Source: Calditrichota bacterium (GTDB lineage Bacteria; Calditrichota; Calditrichia; Calditrichales; Calditrichaceae). From it: a stretch of 64,000 nucleotides of DNA. Position 1 is the first letter of the stretch; each line of letters begins with the position of its first letter. The translations under genes and the position numbers were made by a program. The stretch is taken from NCBI GenBank assembly GCA_024278755.1, contig JAJRSO010000030.1, positions 1 to 64,000 on the forward strand, in the 5' to 3' direction. Below are positions 62,995 to 64,000 of the stretch, in pieces. Under the pieces are notes generated by a model. The model had not been told where the DNA came from and did not search any database. It saw only the letters and a list, made by a program, of their open reading frames with translations.

Positions 62995-63795
62995 TTAGCC
63001 GGCTTGCTTTGCCTCGTCGTTTGACTGTGTTTTTTTTGATTTGCGCTTTGCCGGAATCCTTGATTTAGGTAGAATAACTTCATGGGGCCCAATCATCGCA
63101 CCGGCGCCAATTTGCGTATCACCCATAATAGTTGCCTTAATGCCTATATTGACACCGTTTTCTATTTTAACCTTCGAAAGAACCAAATACCCTTTTTGAC
63201 CGTAATGGGCAAAAATATGTGTGGAACCGCCAACCGTAACATAATCACCGATTTCAATCAGTGCAGGGTCGGAAATATTGGTGGTGTTTATCTGTGTGCC
63301 TTTCCCGATTTTCATACCCATCATTTTATAGAAAAGTGTATTGAGTGGCGTTGGTGTGACAAATTCCAGAAACGTGTAGCGCACAATATAGGTTAAGGCG
63401 TTATGGACGTACCAGGGGACAGACTGTATTGAAAAATAACTGCCGCGAAAAGGTTTTGGCTTGAAGGGTAATATCCAGTTAAAAAATGGAATGACAAAGA
63501 GAATGGCAATTCCATATAAGAGATAAGCGCCAAAAAAGCCCACGCCAAGAGAGAGAAAATGAAAAAACTGGGGCCAGTCTTTTGTTGTTTCCAGGATAAA
63601 CGAAAATAAATAGATTCCGGGAGTGGCGGCAATTCCCATTGCCAGGATGCTGATTAAATAAACCGGAGCAAGGGCAATAATAAATGTGCCAACGCGAAAA
63701 CGGCGTAACAACATTTCGAAAAAACCGGCGGCTCCTTTTTTGGAGGAGGATTTGCTGTATACATTTTCTATGGTGCTTTTTGAGCTATTATTCAT
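62995..63795 (-). CDS. Membrane protein with left-handed beta-helix (hexapeptide) domain
   Basis: 266 residues: two or three transmembrane helices (about 35-60, 70-130), then a hexapeptide-repeat beta-helix (about 150-245: 'MGMKIGKGTQINTTNISDPA', 'LIEIGDYVTVGGSTHIFAHY', 'VKIENGVNIGIKATIMGDTQ', 'IGAGAMIGPHEVILP') and a basic tail. It resembles acetyltransferase-type helices and the C-terminal part of membrane proteins linked to peptide or glycan synthesis. A substrate and a catalytic His (perhaps in FAHYG) are unproven. AAGGAAAA precedes the ATG. Confidence 0.75.
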   Translation of the reverse strand: MNNSSKSTIENVYSKSSSKKGAAGFFEMLLRRFRVGTFIIALAPVYLISILAMGIAATPGIYLFSFILETTKDWPQFFHFLSLGVGFFGAYLLYGIAILFVIPFFNWILPFKPKPFRGSYFSIQSVPWYVHNALTYIVRYTFLEFVTPTPLNTLFYKMMGMKIGKGTQINTTNISDPALIEIGDYVTVGGSTHIFAHYGQKGYLVLSKVKIENGVNIGIKATIMGDTQIGAGAMIGPHEVILPKSRIPAKRKSKKTQSNDEAKQAG

Positions 63796-64000
63796 ATGTT
63801 TTCCTTGTATTTACAAATAGATTTAAGACAACCGTTTAAACCTAAAGGTTCTATTCATTTCATTATTTGCTGAAACGCACAATCGGAACATAAAATTCTA
63901 TTTTTTTAAACGTCTGGCCTATTCTATTTATATTTTCTGTCGATATTCATTTTATACATTCGTACATTTCCGATATATAATTAGTTCGATTTTAGGAACG

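Overview
The window looks like a chromosomal piece of a diderm (Gram-negative type) bacterium of the FCB group, most likely Calditrichota or a close relative. The evidence is a set of lipoproteins and outer-membrane barrels, and two very large secreted proteins ending in the 'NFPNPFNP...' C-terminal sorting domain typical of type IX-like secretion in Calditrichota, Ignavibacteria and Bacteroidota. One-component and hybrid sensors are also dense. The phylum is an inference; no rRNA is present. The only RNA gene found is a tRNA-Gly(CCC).

Region 1 (1-11139, nearly all minus strand) is a metal island, probably Cu(I)/Ag(I). It has two multicopper oxidases and an outer-membrane protein, a DUF5676 membrane protein, a 37-residue membrane peptide, a cytochrome c/porin/cytochrome c cluster, and a five-gene operon. 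That operon encodes a SHOCT peptide, a PII-like protein, a very Met-rich periplasmic protein, an outer-membrane barrel and a DUF2231 fusion. A DCC thiol oxidoreductase gene lies upstream, and a plus-strand alpha/beta hydrolase diverges from it.

Region 2 (11945-17055, minus) reads as one tight operon: an OmpR-type response regulator broken by an in-frame TAA, its histidine kinase, a membrane protein of unknown function, a 2[4Fe-4S] ferredoxin and a DUF5916 outer-membrane protein.

Region 3 (17421-27013, minus) holds a Cus-type RND efflux operon (small membrane protein, cusC, cusB, cusA). Upstream are an NtrC-type sigma-54 activator and its membrane histidine kinase. The most interesting signal ties regions 1 and 3 together. 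Four minus-strand starts have a -24/-12 box TGGCAY-N5-TTG, and each has, 75-125 nt further upstream, one or two copies of a palindrome TGNNGANTATTCNNCA. This looks like a sigma-54 metal regulon run by the neighbouring activator.

Region 4 (27325-34458, plus) is a multi-PAS hybrid kinase split by a frameshift/deletion and a two-component-propeller hybrid kinase. Region 5 (34624-46265) has the tRNA, a TPR/SLH lipoprotein, two GT2 glycosyltransferases, a DUF255 (YyaL-type) protein and a 1871-residue secreted protein.

Region 6 (46962-54100, plus) is a glycine-decarboxylase/PLP locus: gcvPA and gcvPB with a response regulator between them, a REC-DUF4388 regulator, a flavoprotein oxidoreductase with an in-frame stop, then pdxS and pdxT, which make the PLP cofactor that the GcvP proteins need. 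Region 7 (54271-63795) holds a PAS hybrid kinase, cdsA, a second REC-DUF4388 protein, a gingipain-like C25 peptidase with a sorting domain, a DUF3108 protein and a left-handed beta-helix membrane protein.

Two relics with the same terminal inverted repeats (about 3667-3910 and 46356-46574) are the only mobile-element traces; no transposase was found. Three regulatory or redox genes are broken, so sequencing or assembly errors must be considered along with real decay.
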